DNA from: Gymnopus androsaceus JB14 | Lineage: Eukaryota; Basidiomycota; Agaricomycetes; Agaricales; Omphalotaceae | Direction: 5' to 3' | Assembly: GCA_009733575.1 (NCBI GenBank) | Contig: ML769384.1 | Coordinates: forward strand, 3,257 to 67,256 | Length of the DNA: 64,000 nt | Shown: piece after piece, positions 34,505 to 47,853 of the stretch | Layout of the letters: the number at the start of each line of letters is the position of its first letter | Position numbering within the stretch: position 1 is the first letter of the stretch | Notes under the pieces: generated by a model | Told to the model about the DNA's origin: nothing | Databases searched by the model: none | The model's input: only the letters and a program-made list of their open reading frames with translations | Made by a program: the position numbers and the translations under genes

Positions 34505-35124
34505 ACCTTTCCCCTTCATCGCTTCCTCCTGTTGTTTTATGTTATCTTTCATCGCGACAATCTATGTAGCCTAGTCCATGCTGTAAATTGTACTTGTTGA
34601 ATGTGACGTTTCCTCATCCATAGTTATTATATTGACATTAACGTCGGACGTATCATATTAATCTACATTCCAACTGCATTACTACTAAAGAACAATGGCG
34701 TATGTATACGATTCGTCACATTCTCCTCGTCGGTGTCATAATTTTTGGCTTCAGCTGAAGCAAATGATGACCGAGCAAGGACTGGTCCACACTCCTCAAG
34801 GCCTCATCTTCACCATTTATCGCCATAATCTTTCACAAGATGAAAAATATAACGGCAGACAACAATAAGCACCGAGATTGGCTTCCCGGGATTCGCTTCA
34901 TGTCCTCCAAGGCATCCCATCTATATCTAGAGCTTGGACGACGGCTGAGTCGGTTTTTGGATTTAGTTGCGAACTGGCGTGCCGCGTTGGTTGATGCTAA
35001 TTCCTTCTCAGTGTTCCAAAGTTTATCATATTTTATGAAAATCAATACACCGGCTTCTTGGAAAGCCTTTTGCACTTTTTGAGGAAATCGGCGATACAGA
35101 AAATCGACAGGAAATACCATGAAT
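34505..35124. other. Convergent 3' spacer, SSK2 / ABC transporter
   Basis: This 620-bp spacer lies between the stop codons of two convergent genes. The SSK2 side is T-rich with TTATATTG and TGTAAATTGTACTTGT, fitting 3' UTR. A minus-strand open frame at 34833-35186 overlaps the ABC transporter tail in another frame and has no motif, so it is not a gene. No strong hairpin was noticed. Confidence 0.5.
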
Positions 35125-38100
35125 CTATGAAATTGTGTGTGCTTTCTCCGCCATAGCATAAAGGACATCTTTATCATTGGACTCATCCACCAAAGAGCGT
35201 AATTTTCCGTCTTTGATTTTCAATAGGGCCTGGGGACTGTCGAACTCGACCTGCAGGATGTGATCAGCAACAGAGGAAAGGACAGAACGAGAATGCTTAC
35301 AATTCTCCCCGCGTCCAACACCATCTGGAGTTAAAGGTCAGAAAAATAGGGCTAACGGCTGGGGAATACATACAATCTTATCGGCGTCCATGATTGTCTG
35401 TAAACGATGGGCTACCGTGATGAGTGTGATATCTCCCTTCAATTCATTGCGAAGGGAGTCTTGGATGATAGAATCGGTTTTGTAATCTGAAATGAAGTTT
35501 ATGAAGCTAAGTAAAGAGCCATGCCCATCGAAAGGCTCACCTATGGCCGATGTTGCTGATAGAATGCATGTTACACTCGGTTGCAATAAAGGAATGGGCA
35601 CACTACACACCTTCATCCAGTATCAACAGTTTCGATCCACGCACAAGAGCTCGGGCAAGCGCTAGAATTTGACGTTGGCCAACAGAAAGATTGCCGCCTC
35701 CGCTCGAGATTGGAGAGTCTAGAGTTATTCGACCTTCGTCCATCTCATTTTGAAGCGCGAAAAGCCCAGCCGCACGGAGAGCATCATTCAACACGGCATC
35801 ATCGTATTGGTCAAAAGGATCAAGATTCTGTCGAAGAGTGCCGCTGAGCAGCTCAGGCTAAAAAACTGTCAGTGGTTGTTCGACTACTTGACGCATTGGA
35901 TGAACTTACAACTTGAGGTATAATTGTGATGCTTGTGCGGAGAGCATCAAGATTTATCTTGTCAGTAGCTACTCCGTCATAGTATACCTTTCCTTCTGTG
36001 AATATGCAGCGTAAAAGCGACAGGGTCAGGGAGCTCTTGCCGGATCCAGTGCGCCCAACTGGACAAGAGCCATGAGGGATATGCAATGAACTGACCGGTG
36101 AAACAACTCACCAACACCAACCCGTTCTCCAGACTTAATGCTGAATGATATATCATGAAGCACTTTAGGCCCATCTGAAGAGTAGCGAGCGGAAAGTCCT
36201 TCAACTCGAAGCTCCCCCGATGCAGGCCAGTATGCAGGAGGTACGCCTTCTACGTTAGACTTTGGTTCTTGTTCGATGTTGATGTAACCTTGGATACGCT
36301 CAAGGCTGGATTAAATTTTTGGTCAGATCGGACGAGAACTTCTCATTGGACCAACAGACCTGTTTCCTGTGGGCACATTAGCTCAATGTTTAGAGGAACG
36401 GTAAGCTTGAAAATCACCCACCTTGAACCTCAAACTCGTTCAATGAACGAACCCACCATACAATCAGTGAACTAAAACCGACTAGACAACACATTTTGAG
36501 TGACACGCCATAAGAAGCAAAGCAGAGTAAATATCACCTGTCATATTGAGTGAAAATCCCGTATCAGAAGCGGTATGACCACGGAAGTACACTAGATATA
36601 CAGCTAGTCCTGCCGCAAGCAGACTTCCAAGAATGTCAATGCGAACACCAATCCATCTATTCAAGTTGAAATAAATACGAGCAGCACGACTGTACTTGTC
36701 AATCCGCCTCAAGGAGTCGACCTTAAAGGCTTCCTGAACGCCATATGCTCTAATTGATGCTGAGAGGGAGTGTAAACAAGATGTAGGTGTAAGAAGGAGA
36801 TGGCTTACTGAGTCCGGTGATTGCAGCACCAAAACTAATCCTTGTTCAGCACAAGGAATTTTAGGAGAAGCATAGAAGGACTCACTGTCCAAGAACCGGG
36901 GCCCTTGCGTTCGACATCTCCCGCTTGACCGATAATTGAGCTTTAATATAAACCTGTCCACAGGCTGCTCCTAGAACAGCGACAAGTACCCCAGGGAAGA
37001 AGAATATCGGAGTGATAATAACGACTGCCGCATATTTAATGATCATCATCGCTGTAATTCGTCAGTTGGATAATACTGCGTGAATACGGGCTAGATACCT
37101 GAAATTTGAGACACCCCTCGTAGCTCTGTTGCTACCGGTCCGTCCACTGCCATAATGTGTTTAATCATCTATAATCAACGTGGAATATGCTCCTCACCTG
37201 CGCGAATATCTTGGGTGCATCGAGCAATGACACGAGAAGTAGGTGTTGTGTCCAACCATCTAAGAAGGTTATTATTTTCAGGACTTTTAGTCCTCAAGTG
37301 TCCTCACCTTAAAGTGGTACCTGCAATGTCAGTAAACAACCATCATATAGGATCCAAGAAGAAAGTTGTGCTTGCCATAGACCGACGCAATGAGTTCTTT
37401 ATGTATTGTACGAGATGCGCGGATCGTTCCAAATATGTAGATGAAAACACCAATAGTAAAGACTACCACAACGAAGAGTGTGATAACACCTGCGCAAGAT
37501 AAAGGTCAGGTCGCATTCCAAAAAATAACAGATTCCTACAATAAATGCCAATGTAACTGGATGACAGAAATGGTGAGGAGTAATCAAAGGCATCCGGGGA
37601 TTGTGTTTGCTTACCGGAAAATGTTGACCGATGCAGGATCATGAGTTTCATATTGTGATGCCCAGTATCCCAAAAACCAAGTCTGGAGAGCACTAAAGAC
37701 TTCGGCGACAAACATGGCGAATATGAAGGCCAAGAAGAAGGCCCAGGAGTATTGCCCGCCCATGCTTGTCAGATACATCTTGACTAGTAAGAGTTAATTA
37801 TAAATCGACATTGAATACGCATGATACACGAACCTGCAGACCAACTGACGTGCCCCTCTTGAATTTCTTCAGCCACAATGAGCTTTCCGTCGCTCTTGGT
37901 CTCTTCAGGAGGACGTTGGTCGTCCACCTCCTCGCCAGTTTTGTTAATGACCTGCTGTTCGATCCTCGCCTCTTCCGCTAACACAGGATCCTTACTGAGG
38001 GCTTCCAAAACAGTCCCTTGACTTTCAATGCGGCCCTCTTTAAGCGCCACCACGAACCCGGCGATAGGTCGAGTTATAGCAATATTATGAGTCTGAAGAG

Positions 38101-41100
38101 AAATGAGATTTCGAAAGCGATCCTTGCCATTCCTCTTACCACCAAAATCATTGTTCTACCTTCCATCAAGTCACCGGTAAAGCATTTGTTGACGATCCAC
38201 TTGGAGGTATGTACACTACGAATCAAGTCAGCATGACAAAATCAATGTGAAAAGGAAGACGAACTCTAGCGCAGCTAGAACATCGTCTAATAAGACGACC
38301 TTCGCATTCGAGTATATGGCCCTGGCTAGAGTGATACGAGCCTTTTGGCCTCCACTTAAAGTGAGGCCCTTCTCCCCGACTTCAGTAGCATCACCTGCTT
38401 CAAACAAAGTGATGTCACGCTCGAGACCACATTGGTAGATGACTTTCTTGTATCGCTCCTCATTGAAAGGTGAACCAAAGACAATATTTTCCTGCCATTT
38501 TACCTGGTCAATTTAGACAAAGCAATAACATCCAGTCCACTTACTCGGATGGTCTGATTCTGGACCCAAGATTCTTGTGCTGCATAGGCAATACCTGCAC
38601 CTCGGGGAAGATTATACCATGAATCAGGCCCGGAAGGTATGAAATGCATCTCAGCTGCCAACTTTAATCAGTCGTTGAATTGAACCCGAGCTTTACAAGA
38701 TGTCCTACAGAGTAATGCCATCAACAGAGAGGTCTTGCCTGAGGACAGCAAGCGTAAGTTCACCCAAAGGTTCCAATGGATATCAATTTGACACTTACCT
38801 GAACCAGTTTCACCAATAATCAGATTGACGCAGTTCTTCCTGAATAGCAGTTCTCCTTCAATCTTGAGCTTGAACTTGCGTTTAGCAGGCGTAAAGGATC
38901 CAGCCACATCTGATGACCATGCAAAAGTAGCATTGCGGAAGCCAATTTCTTGTGAATCTGTAACTTGGTCGGCTGGGACAAAGTAACCACTTTCTGGTAT
39001 CTTCTCAGAAAATGAATCAAGGAGTTCCGTCTATATCAGGGCGGGTTAATAGAAGCTTATGGGGTCAATGAGCGCACATACATTTTGCAAGAAGTCTGTG
39101 ACACGATCAAGCGACACTTTTGCGGTTATAGTTTCATTGATCAACTGGAAAACCATGCGCATCTGCCTGCTCAACATATCGAAAACCGTCATAGAACTGA
39201 AGACAATGGACGCCTGCATGGTTTGCTTCATAGCGATGGTCTGCATATACGAAGATAGTGAGCGCCAAATATTTCACGAGTACAAGCAGCACCACTAACG
39301 CTGAATAATGGCAATAAAGATTAGTACATGGCAAAGAAGACATGAAAAAACGCACAAAGTCGCATATGTAAAGATCATCGTTAGCACGGGAATAATGTAG
39401 CTATGGTAAGGTTAAGGGCCAATGCAAAAATATGTAGCGAGACCGCTTGCCTAATGACTTCGTTCAAGACATCAAGAAGCTGGTATCTCCTGATCCAAAT
39501 GAGCTCTTCGTCTCTCTTTTCCCCAACCCTGGCATCCATTCTACTCTCCCAGCCGAATAATTTGATCATCCTTAGAACGTTCATCGCTGAATAAAAGAAT
39601 TCCAATTGAGGTCAATTGTTGTACAGGATAAAAAGTCGCACATTCAGAAACAGTTTGCACTCTGGCATCCGTCATCTTCATCCGCTTCTCCTGGACATTT
39701 TGTACCCACTTGCTGATATAACCCGGCAATGGAAGGGACACGATTATAACACCCATTCCGACAAAAGAGCTCCATCCCAATAAAAGATACAGGAAGACTA
39801 TGCACAGACCAATTTGGACAGGCATGTATAGTACAAGGAAAAGAAAATCGCGCCCTTTGGTGATGTTTTCCAAGTCGGTTGTGACGAGGTTATTGATCCT
39901 TCCTACGAGGTTACTTGCATCGGACTTCAGTGAATGATCCTCATTTTTCTGTTCGTCCTTTTGGTTTTTGCGTTTGCTAGAAGAAACGGACGAGGAGCTA
40001 GAGTGTAGGGCTGAGGATTCAATTTCAGTTCGGACGACGGAATGTAATGTGTCGGAACCATCGATGGTGCCTTCGTGCATGTCAGATGCAGAGTCAGGAG
40101 TGAGAGTCTCCGGCGAAGAGAATGTCGAGGTTCCGTTGGGATCAGAGGTCTCAGCCTTGACACGGATACGAAGAGAGTGCTCGAAAACGAGTTGCGTGAT
40201 GATGGCCTGGGTGTGCACTAATGACCGGGTCTTTACGAGGATGAATTAATATTTAAATAAATTGAAGCTCACAAACTCACCGCGATGAAGATATAAGCCT
40301 GAAGCGCAAGTGTCGCACCGACTGGGCCCAAAAAGAGCCAAAATATCCAGACCCACGGTCGTACCATCGCATCTTTTCCCCCAGGTTCGAGATACCGCAA
40401 AAGCCTGTTAAGACCAATGGGTGCGGCGAACTCGGCCAACGCAAACAGCAATATCATTAGTACAAGTGCAAGATATTCTCGACGGAAAACGCGCATGAGT
40501 CCAAAGAATAAATGTCTTTTTGGTGCTCCAGAAAACAGGTCCAAACGCTAATAAATATTAGCTTGGTTTCTCATCCATTCGAGTAAGATCATACCTTGAA
40601 ACTCAATTCCTTGAGGTGCTCGGCGAAATCGCGGTCATTAAGAGGAGGCAGCTTGTCGAAACCAAGATGAGTGACACGGTTTGCCGCAAATACCAATGGG
40701 TCCAGGAAAGTGAAGGTAATAAAAGAAAAGATGGACGCGGTCTGCTCGGGGTTGGGCTTGGGTAGCGGTTTCTATTGAAGGTGAGTGCATAGAATTATGA
40801 ATCTGAAAAGGATTAGCACTAACCTTGGGATCGACAGGGACATATCGCCGAGGGACTGCGAGGGGGACCACCATAGCAGTGATTGTCAAGATAGCAATTT
40901 TAACCCATAAGATAGTACCTTCCGATAGGTCTTTGGGATCGAGAAAAAATGTCGCTAGAGGGTAAATATCCCGGTAGAGATAAACACACAAGGTCACCAG
41001 AAGTACCATGTTAAGATGCCATATAACCACTCTGCTCCATCTGGGCTTTGCAGTGACTGACATGAGCGCAAGGAGTGAGGCATAAAGCTGCACATAGATG

Positions 41101-41709
41101 AGCTATTATAGACAGAGGAAGTATGGACTGAATACGCACAAAAGTAAGGCATATCCCAGCTTCCAACCATTCCCTATTGGAAAACCGTGTGCCGTATTTC
41201 TTGTTCGGATGTTTCTTTCCCCATTTCCCGTAGGTAAGAACATTTTCCTGCCTCCCAACCCTTTTAAACTCGTCAAGAATCAAGGTTACGATGGATAAGC
41301 CAAGCAAGGTCAATGCGCCAATAAGCCGGGCTACCATATACGCATAGATAACAGCTCCGCCGTGCTCCCTTATGTGAAGCTTAATCTCCTGCACAAAACT
41401 TTCGGACTGTGCATGAGCAGGAGGTTCTTCTACATTGACATTTGGCCGTCTGAATAGCTTTCGAACAGGTGGAGTGTTTCCAATAACGTGAAACAAAAGA
41501 ACCAGAATGGAAGCGGCGGTAACATAGAGGGGGTAAATGAGTGAGCTAGTGAAAATACTAGAAGTAAATTCAGAAAAGTTCGGTAGCAGGAAGGGAGGAA
41601 CTGACGCATCTGCGTCCGTGCTCGTTAGAGTCCCCACAAAGTTACTGGGCTCAAAAGTAACCTGCCAATAGATAGAAGAGAGGGATAGCTCTGACCATCC
41701 GACGGACAT
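35125..41709 (-). CDS. ABCC/MRP-type full ABC transporter
   Basis: The start at 41709 ([15 protein letters not shown]) opens an N-terminal multi-helix TMD0-like region. NBD1 has Walker [19 protein letters not shown] (split by an intron near 38760), signature [18 protein letters not shown] and Walker [15 protein letters not shown] second membrane domain includes [23 protein letters not shown]2 has [17 protein letters not shown], signature [22 protein letters not shown] and [15 protein letters not shown]. The C-terminus is [20 protein letters not shown], with a stop at 35125-35127. Order and motifs fit the ABCC class: membrane pumps for conjugates, metals or drugs. Many short introns are present (about 20). 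No frame break was found in the parts I read. The substrate cannot be told from sequence. Confidence 0.92.
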
Positions 41710-41778
41710 GGTGGAAGGAAGGAAGGAAGTGTATTAAGATAAGTGTTCGGCATAGTTAATGATAAACATCTGGTCCTT

Positions 41779-42560
41779 CTAGAGAATTGAGTCAAGTATT
41801 GACACTATTATTAGCTTATGGCCATAGTAATTGACGACTTTCTGGGAGGAAGAGCAGAATGACGAATTGTAGCACTGCTGGGATGCGACTGAGTGCGACC
41901 ATCCAATCCGCCATGGACGTTGGCAAACCAACGTAGAACGGTTTGAGAGGACGGAGTACGAAATCAGAGTATCACTTACGATGACTTGACCTAATGTAAT
42001 GAACACAACGTTGACCACGAGTAACCGCTCTCGAAGGCGAGTGGGCGCTAACTCTTGAATATAAAGTGGCGCAATAGGGCGCAATGCATGATGCGAGGCC
42101 GACACCACTGATACCGATGAGTTACTGTAATTGTGAGATCATAAACCGAGAAAAGAACCTTCTGGCCATCGGTCAAGGCTGTTCCGCCAGTGAGGTCTTC
42201 GCCTATGCTGACCGACGCGCCAGAAATTACTCTCGTATCATAACAAAGAACCCGAAAAGCAAAGCAGAGATGGAAGCACACGTAACCAGCACCGGTCATT
42301 AAGTATCGGAGCAATTTGCCTAGGGGACTCGCAAACCAAGTAGTGTAAGTTCTCCTCCTTAAGATCAACAGTAATAATGTTCTGGTTTCTACAAAAGAGG
42401 ACTCCTCCAACGGGGATTGCATGAGCGACGGAGCCAGATTGCGATCATGTTCAGCTGGGTTATATGTACTAAGTATAGCGAAAATGTTCAGCACCGGCCA
42501 TGAAATCGTCGACAACGGAGAAGTTCTGGTGAAATAGCTATATTGTGAAACTAACGACAT
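41779..42560 (-). pseudogene. Decayed MFS transporter, inositol-transporter-like
   Basis: Two pieces are readable. CYDTRVISGASVSIGEDL, then ALTDGQK, is the loop after the first helix. IAPLYIQELAPTRLRERLLV, then VVFITLGQVI, is the helix 4-5 region. About 60 residues that should lie between them are missing, and the join is abrupt (42108-42140). A helix-1 SISALLFG is in another frame from YDT, with about seven extra bases between. These breaks show a dead gene. The best family guess is fungal myo-inositol or sugar transporters (PLYI.ELAPTR.RGRL motif). It is in the 1-kb gap upstream of the ABC transporter start, same strand. Confidence 0.75.
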
Positions 42561-42629
42561 CTAGTTTCACGTCAGACCTCTGGAAGATTGGTTGAAGCAA
42601 GGTTTGGACCGTCAAGGGGTACAACTTCA

Positions 42630-42785
42630 GACTGATTTATTCGATACACACACACACACACACAATCCACCACCGCCAGTAACCTAAATAATAGCGGGAA
42701 GATCAAAAGTACTTTAAAGCGTCAATAAGCAAGCACGGAGTCCAGCACCAAGAAGTTGTATTAAAAATAAGGTAGTCGCCATCGT
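42630..42785. other. (CA)n microsatellite and spacer
   Basis: A run of ACACACACACACACACAC lies at about 42647-42664, followed by unremarkable sequence up to the stop codon of the next minus-strand gene. Confidence 0.85.
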
Positions 42786-45236
42786 TCACTCAATGATCCA
42801 GCGTTTTCCTTGCATGGTTTGGGCAGATAAACTGCCAGACCGACTAGGCCGTTCGTGGCCGTCGTCTGAATACTTGTAGTAGCTTGCTACACTGTGGAAG
42901 CTCGTATCACTTGCTCTCGTATTGGATCGCATTATCCCTGAAGCTCCTTCATCGGTAAGAGAGTTGTCAGAGACGATGGAAGAGCGCGTATAAGCCATCG
43001 AAGGAGCAGGGATGGGGGATGTACTCCTTGAATCGAAGGGTTGCGCAGTCCTGAAGAACCGAGGGCCCATTTGTGCAGGGAACATCTGGGTGGGAACAGG
43101 GACTTCAGACCCTTTACCGAAAGTGGCAGAGAACGTCGGGATAGGCTGGTGGTTCGATGGGAAGTCAACCTTTTCCGGATCTGAACCATATGTTACGGGT
43201 GTGAAATCGTCTCCAGGAAGCGGCTCTTGAGCATTAACTGCAAATTTTCTGAATGAATAAAAAATCCGGCAGGGAAGAGTATAGACTTACGGTAGCGGGG
43301 AAGACCCTTGCCAAAGTTCATAGCGGCACACAATTCCCAGAACGAAAGCCAACACAGTAAGGGCAACTGAACTACACGCCATCAAGCCGAAGAAAACCCA
43401 GCTCACTGAGGAAGATATCAAACGAAAGTTTCTCGGGAAAGTGGCTGAATGAGAACGTACAGTATATCCAACGGAAAGTTTCAGCCAAGAACATCGTACT
43501 CCAAGCAGCCAAATAGAGTATCGACATCAGCAAAAAGAGGATCACAGGGAGACGCAACTCTCTCCGCACTCCAATGTAGCCAAGACTCAGCCAAGGAAGC
43601 AACAACTGGGAGAAGGAATGAGATTGAAGGTTTTCAAAGCAATAGATTCGGCTATACTCACGAAGATAGTCACAAATGAAGTGACTCGGTACAGGGTAAG
43701 ATGATTACCGTGCGCAGCTCCCAAACCATTCAACAAGCTGTCGATCCACAATGCAACAGTCGCACCCATGAAGAAAAACGACAGTTGTAAGACGATGGAA
43801 AGCACAAGCACCAACTTGTAAATCCGGTTGATGGTCAGTGATGCACCAACTCGTTTGAAAGTTTGCCATCCAAAAGACTAAAGTTGTTCACCAGTCAGCA
43901 TTCCTCGGGCTGGAACGGCAAATCATGCTCACCTTGAACAGCTTCCAGCTGAGGATGCCAGACACAAATAACGCCACAACGTTCAACGCAAGACTAGCGT
44001 ATTCGGCATCCTGTCGCACTTTCCAGTAGCCTCCCAAGAGACTCGGCACTCCATTACAAGCACCATGAGTGATAACCCTCGCGAAATCATCTTCGAAACT
44101 CTTCGTATTCACAATCTGGAAAGCTGCCCATCCGGTAGCCAATAAATGTGTAAGGAGCGACGCAATGACGTGTGGGATGGATTCGTTCAACAGGGCGACG
44201 AGAGACATGCCCAAAACCTGCGCCACAAATGAGAAACGAATGAAGAGCGTTGAAAAACACTGACCCAAATCTGGAATGCCATAAAAGTAACGTCTTCACG
44301 TTTTGTGTTGTCGAGACTGTATCGCAACATGTCAGTCAAGAAAGCAAAAGCGTTGATAATTACTCACACTGCAACAGGGTAATTCAGAGACCAGGAGCAA
44401 TTAGAGCTTAATATAGCCCCACTTCCGGGTTCATTGGCCGAAGATATGTTCACTACGGGACGGCCATTCGAGTTGGATACCATAACCTTCAAGTCCGGAT
44501 TCTGTCTCTTGTGCTGTAGGGATTCAGTAGAGGCCAGCTACCTAAAGCATCATAGAAGACATACAATCTGAGATGACTCTAGATCGTCTTCATCATCTTT
44601 CTTGCCAGTGGATTGACTGGTGGGCGTTGCAGTGACTTGCACCACCTTAGTCACAGTCTTGACAACAGCGTCATGCACACTGGTGACAGAAGCAGAGGCA
44701 GGGATAGATATAGATGTAGATGTAGATGTAGAGGCAGATGCTGATGCTGATGATGTAGACGGCACGGATGCTACTGAAGAAGAAGAGGGAACTGAAGCGC
44801 TAGAGGTTGATGTCCATGACTCGTCGAGCTCGGCAAGTGTTGTTACATTGTTGAAAACTGCAGTTCCATTCCATGCAACGGAGCAATACGCAGTATCGAA
44901 ATGAAGCGCTGTGGGAACGTCTGGGCAAAGGAAGAGCTGATTCCCATCAAGCCAAGGGACGAGGCTGTTGTTGAAGGCTTTTGCCTCCAAAGAAATGTTG
45001 AATAGAAAGTCGGCTCCATTGGCATTGATCGTGAACGCTCGGACTTGAAGCGCCAGTTGAATCAAGCAATGGACAACGGAGAAAATGAAGTACGAGGTCG
45101 TTAATTTGGAAAATGTGAGACGGTCCCACTACAGTTAATGATTAAGTATCACAGCCAATCTTGGCTATTTGATACTTACCACCAATTTGAGCTTGGCGGG
45201 GAGCGGTAAGTAATCCCAAAATTGCTTGACACGCAT
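42786..45236 (-). CDS. Conserved multi-pass membrane protein with Ser/Thr-rich loop
   Basis: The start at 45236 gives MRVKQFWDYLPLPAKLKLV, which an intron (GTAAGTATC..AACTGTAG) joins to WDRLTFSKLTTSYFIFSVVH, a first helix. A lumenal or outer region with N-glycosylation sites (NNS, NGT, NVT) is followed by a Ser/Thr/Ala-rich low-complexity stretch (SSASASASTSTSTS..). Six or more helices follow, e.g. VAQVLGMSLVALLN, LVLVLSIVLQLSFFFMG, PVILFLLMSILYLAAW and MACSSVALTVLAFVLG. A cytosolic Ser-rich tail carries many potential phosphosites and ends RWIIE. The arrangement suggests a sensor or anchor in the plasma membrane or an endomembrane, but no named family was recognised. At least eight introns. 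Confidence 0.75.
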
Positions 45237-45967
45237 TTTTCTCTGAAATGGGTTAGGGAGACATTTAAGCGAGAAATGCAGACAATGATGCACCTAATAA
45301 ATGAACGATAAAGAACGGAAAAGTCGCTGGGACAGTAAATTTACGACCTCAACACCCAAGAATAGTCAACTTCTTGAGGTCCACGAAAGGTCACAGGCGG
45401 ACCGGCCGAAAAAGAAGAAGGATTTGAAAGAAAGAAGGTGGAAGGAGGAGAATGAGGGCGAAAGGTAAAGAGCAATCAGTTACAACGCCGACGATTGTTT
45501 ACCATCAATTGCACGTGTAGGGTCGAGGTACGACCGCGCCATTATTTCTGGCCAAGTTGCCATGGCTCTCATCATCTCGCAGGCTCGCACGACTGTCTAC
45601 AGCGGCCTGTGATCTTCAATTCTGCATATGCTAACGAAAAGATGGACATGACATGCATTCATTTCATTTTCTATGAAAGGAAGCGTTCAGCTCAATAGTC
45701 GAGTTGTACCAGCTTTACGCAACCCGCTGTACCGAATTATCGGTGAACAGGAACGTCATCTTCGAAATTTGGCGATGAAGGTTAACGTTGGGAGGGTCTT
45801 TGATCTGGAGATGAGAAGACTGGTCGAATCACACCTCAACGGGCGTCCCGGACGTCGATGGACTGTGTATATACAAAGTTAAAGCTTCATGGCTATAATA
45901 AGTACACGGGGCTGTGATATCAAGTCAGAACCAAGTGCTGCGCCAAGCTGAAGGAAATGGAACATAC
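45237..45967. other. Intergenic region, no supported gene
   Basis: This 731-bp stretch lies between the membrane-protein start (45236, minus) and the MIS12 stop (45968, minus). Short frames (45495-45698 and 45673-45882, plus strand) show no motif or matching exon. It probably holds the promoter of the membrane protein. Confidence 0.5.
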
Positions 45968-46887
45968 CTATGCTTCTTCCGGCGACTCCATCGTCACATC
46001 GACGTCCTGCAAACCTGTGCGGACGGATTCAGTTATTTCAACTGCCTTCCTAAATTGGTCTGCTTGTCCAATCTCCGCCATATTCCTAACCATCTCATCC
46101 ACGGCAGAGCTTCCCTGCCCACCATCTTCCACTCTAGCCCGCGAAAGAAGCTGTCCTGTGGCCCATTTCAAGTACCCAGCCTTACTTGTTTCCCAATCTG
46201 GTTTACCGGGTTCGCCGGAAGGTAGAGTTGCAACAAGAGTGGGATCAAGCGGTGGTAGGTTGGAAACAGTGTTGTGCATGGCGTTGAGCGAGGAAGGAAC
46301 TGCCGCTAATGTCTTGAGTTTCTCTGAATCAAGGGCTCTTAGCTGTTCGAGACGCTTTTCTGAACGAGAGCGTTGCTGTTTCGAGGCACGCAATGCTAGC
46401 GAAAAGACTCGCTTCAACCGCCTTTGCTAAAGAGAACAAGTTGTGAGCAAATACAATCGGAATGCAGTAGAAATATACATACGTGACTTAGCTTCTTACG
46501 GAGGTCCGCTACTTCCTCCACAAGTTCAGCCTCGCGCTCTGGCTTGATCGTTAGATCAAGACCCTTTTGATGAGGCAACACAACAGGGAGGTCTGCTGGG
46601 ACTGAAAATATGTTTTTCAGCGCCCAAGCCTCGAAGAAATCAAGGGCAATATCTGTGTGATGTTCGAGAAGAGTTAGAAAAGCTACTAGCCCTTGTTCGA
46701 GCTCTTCAGTACTGTCCCAATCCTTGTGCTGTTCAGAACGACCATTTGCCCATCCTTCCAAATAGCCTTCCATTCCACTGACGCCCTCATTAACAGTGTC
46801 GTTGACAGTGTTTATAATATCATCAAGAAGAATTTGAGGCGAAAAACCAAGAGCTTCTGGCAAAAGCAGAGGAGGAACGGTTGACAT
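45968..46887 (-). CDS. MIS12: MIS12/MTW1 kinetochore subunit
   Basis: Two exons are joined by a 65-nt intron at about 46427-46491 (KKLSH|QRRLKRV). The N-terminus PPLLLPEALGFSPQILLDDI, then INTVNDTVNEGVSG, is the Mis12 signature, followed by a helical middle and WNxG-free acidic tail ending MESPEEA. Overall length is about 280 residues, as expected. In fungi, Mis12/Mtw1 with Nnf1, Dsn1 and Nsl1 forms the MIND complex that links centromeric chromatin to the Ndc80 complex. The middle and C-terminal thirds show heptad-like Leu/Ala/Lys spacing, suiting coiled coil. It shares a 99-bp divergent promoter with the Alba-domain gene. No defect seen. Confidence 0.88.
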
Positions 46888-46986
46888 TATTCCGCGACGC
46901 GATGAATCAGGACAAGACGCGTCTGACTCGTGACTTTGCGCACTAAGGCGCTAATCACTAAGCGCCGGCTTTCTTTTCCGACTTTC
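46888..46986. promoter_or_regulatory. 99-bp bidirectional promoter space, MIS12 / Alba gene
   Basis: The MIS12 start (minus, 46887) and the Alba-gene start (plus, 46987) are 99 bp apart. The spacer is rich in GCG and TGACTCGTGA (with TGACTCGTGACTTTGCGCAC). A TGACTC core resembles a bZIP (AP-1/Gcn4-like) site, but this is only a string match. Confidence 0.45.
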
Positions 46987-47751
46987 ATGTCTTCAACTCA
47001 TGGATCCTCAGAAATATCTATCCGCATTACCAGGACAGGAAAGATGACATATTGGGTCAAATATGCTCTGGAATCTCTAGAGGTATATCTTCTAAATTTT
47101 GTTGGAGTTCTTTATACTGACTACAAAGCAGGAGAACGAGAAAAGACCGATAGTCCTTCATACTCTGCCTAAATCACCAGATGCCTCAGGCGCTCAGTCC
47201 GATCTGTCCAAGGACGCGTCAAATGCTACTTCTTCCAGTTTGATAACAGTCCCACGGCTGATCTCTGTAGTGGAAATCATTAAACGCGAATATATCAAAC
47301 TTTTGGATACAAAGCGCTCGACTCGTCTCGTTGGTCTGCACCAGTACAATGAGATTGGTTCCCTAGAGGAACTTGGCCTAGTGAGTGGAGAAACCGATGA
47401 GCAAAGAACGCAAAGAATCGCGATGGCATTAGAAGGGAAAAACTTGTACGCTGTTTATTCTCCTATGTCATGAGATTACTCTAATCTAAATCATTTCCCC
47501 TAGCCCAAAGCAGCAGCAATCTCCATATATGAGAATTACACTTAGTCTCCACGAACTTCCTGAGTTAGTTAAGAAGGGCGCTACGTGAGTCGCTTTGTTC
47601 AATCAATGTTCTGTGCTCAATTATGACCAGGTATCAAAAACCTTTAATACGCATAATGTCGAAAGCGGCAAAGAAGAGAGTCAAGGCCAATCAGAAGAAG
47701 AAGGATCAACTGGAGCATGCACCAGCAGACGTGGAAATGGAGCCTTCGTAG
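46987..47751 (+). CDS. Alba-domain DNA/RNA-binding protein
   Basis: The start at 46987 gives MSSTHGSSEISIRITRTGKM, then TYWVKYALESLE. An intron (GTATATC..AAAGCAG) leads to ENEKRPIVLHTLPKSPDASG. The core LISVVEIIKREYIKLLDTKR, then STRLVGLHQYNEIGSLEELG, follows. Two more introns give GKNFPKQQQSPYMRITLSLH, then GATYQKPLIRIMSKAAKKR. The final exon ends in a basic stretch and DVEMEPS (TAG 47749-47751). The fold and the KR-rich core fit the Alba superfamily, which also contains Rpp20/Rpp25 of RNase P/MRP. About 190 residues. RNA binding or RNase P/MRP is likelier than chromatin packing in fungi (inference). Confidence 0.78.
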
Positions 47752-47853
47752 TATTTTCAGTTCTCTCGTTTGTATCCACTCGTGCCTTTGTGTTGAATAT
47801 ACCAATAAGGTCAGTTATTTTCAATAATACAATCTACGTATCGTTGCTAACGC

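Noticed and set aside
34833..35186. 117-codon minus-strand frame
   Set aside because: It overlaps the ABC transporter C-terminus in another frame; the transporter frame matches the family.
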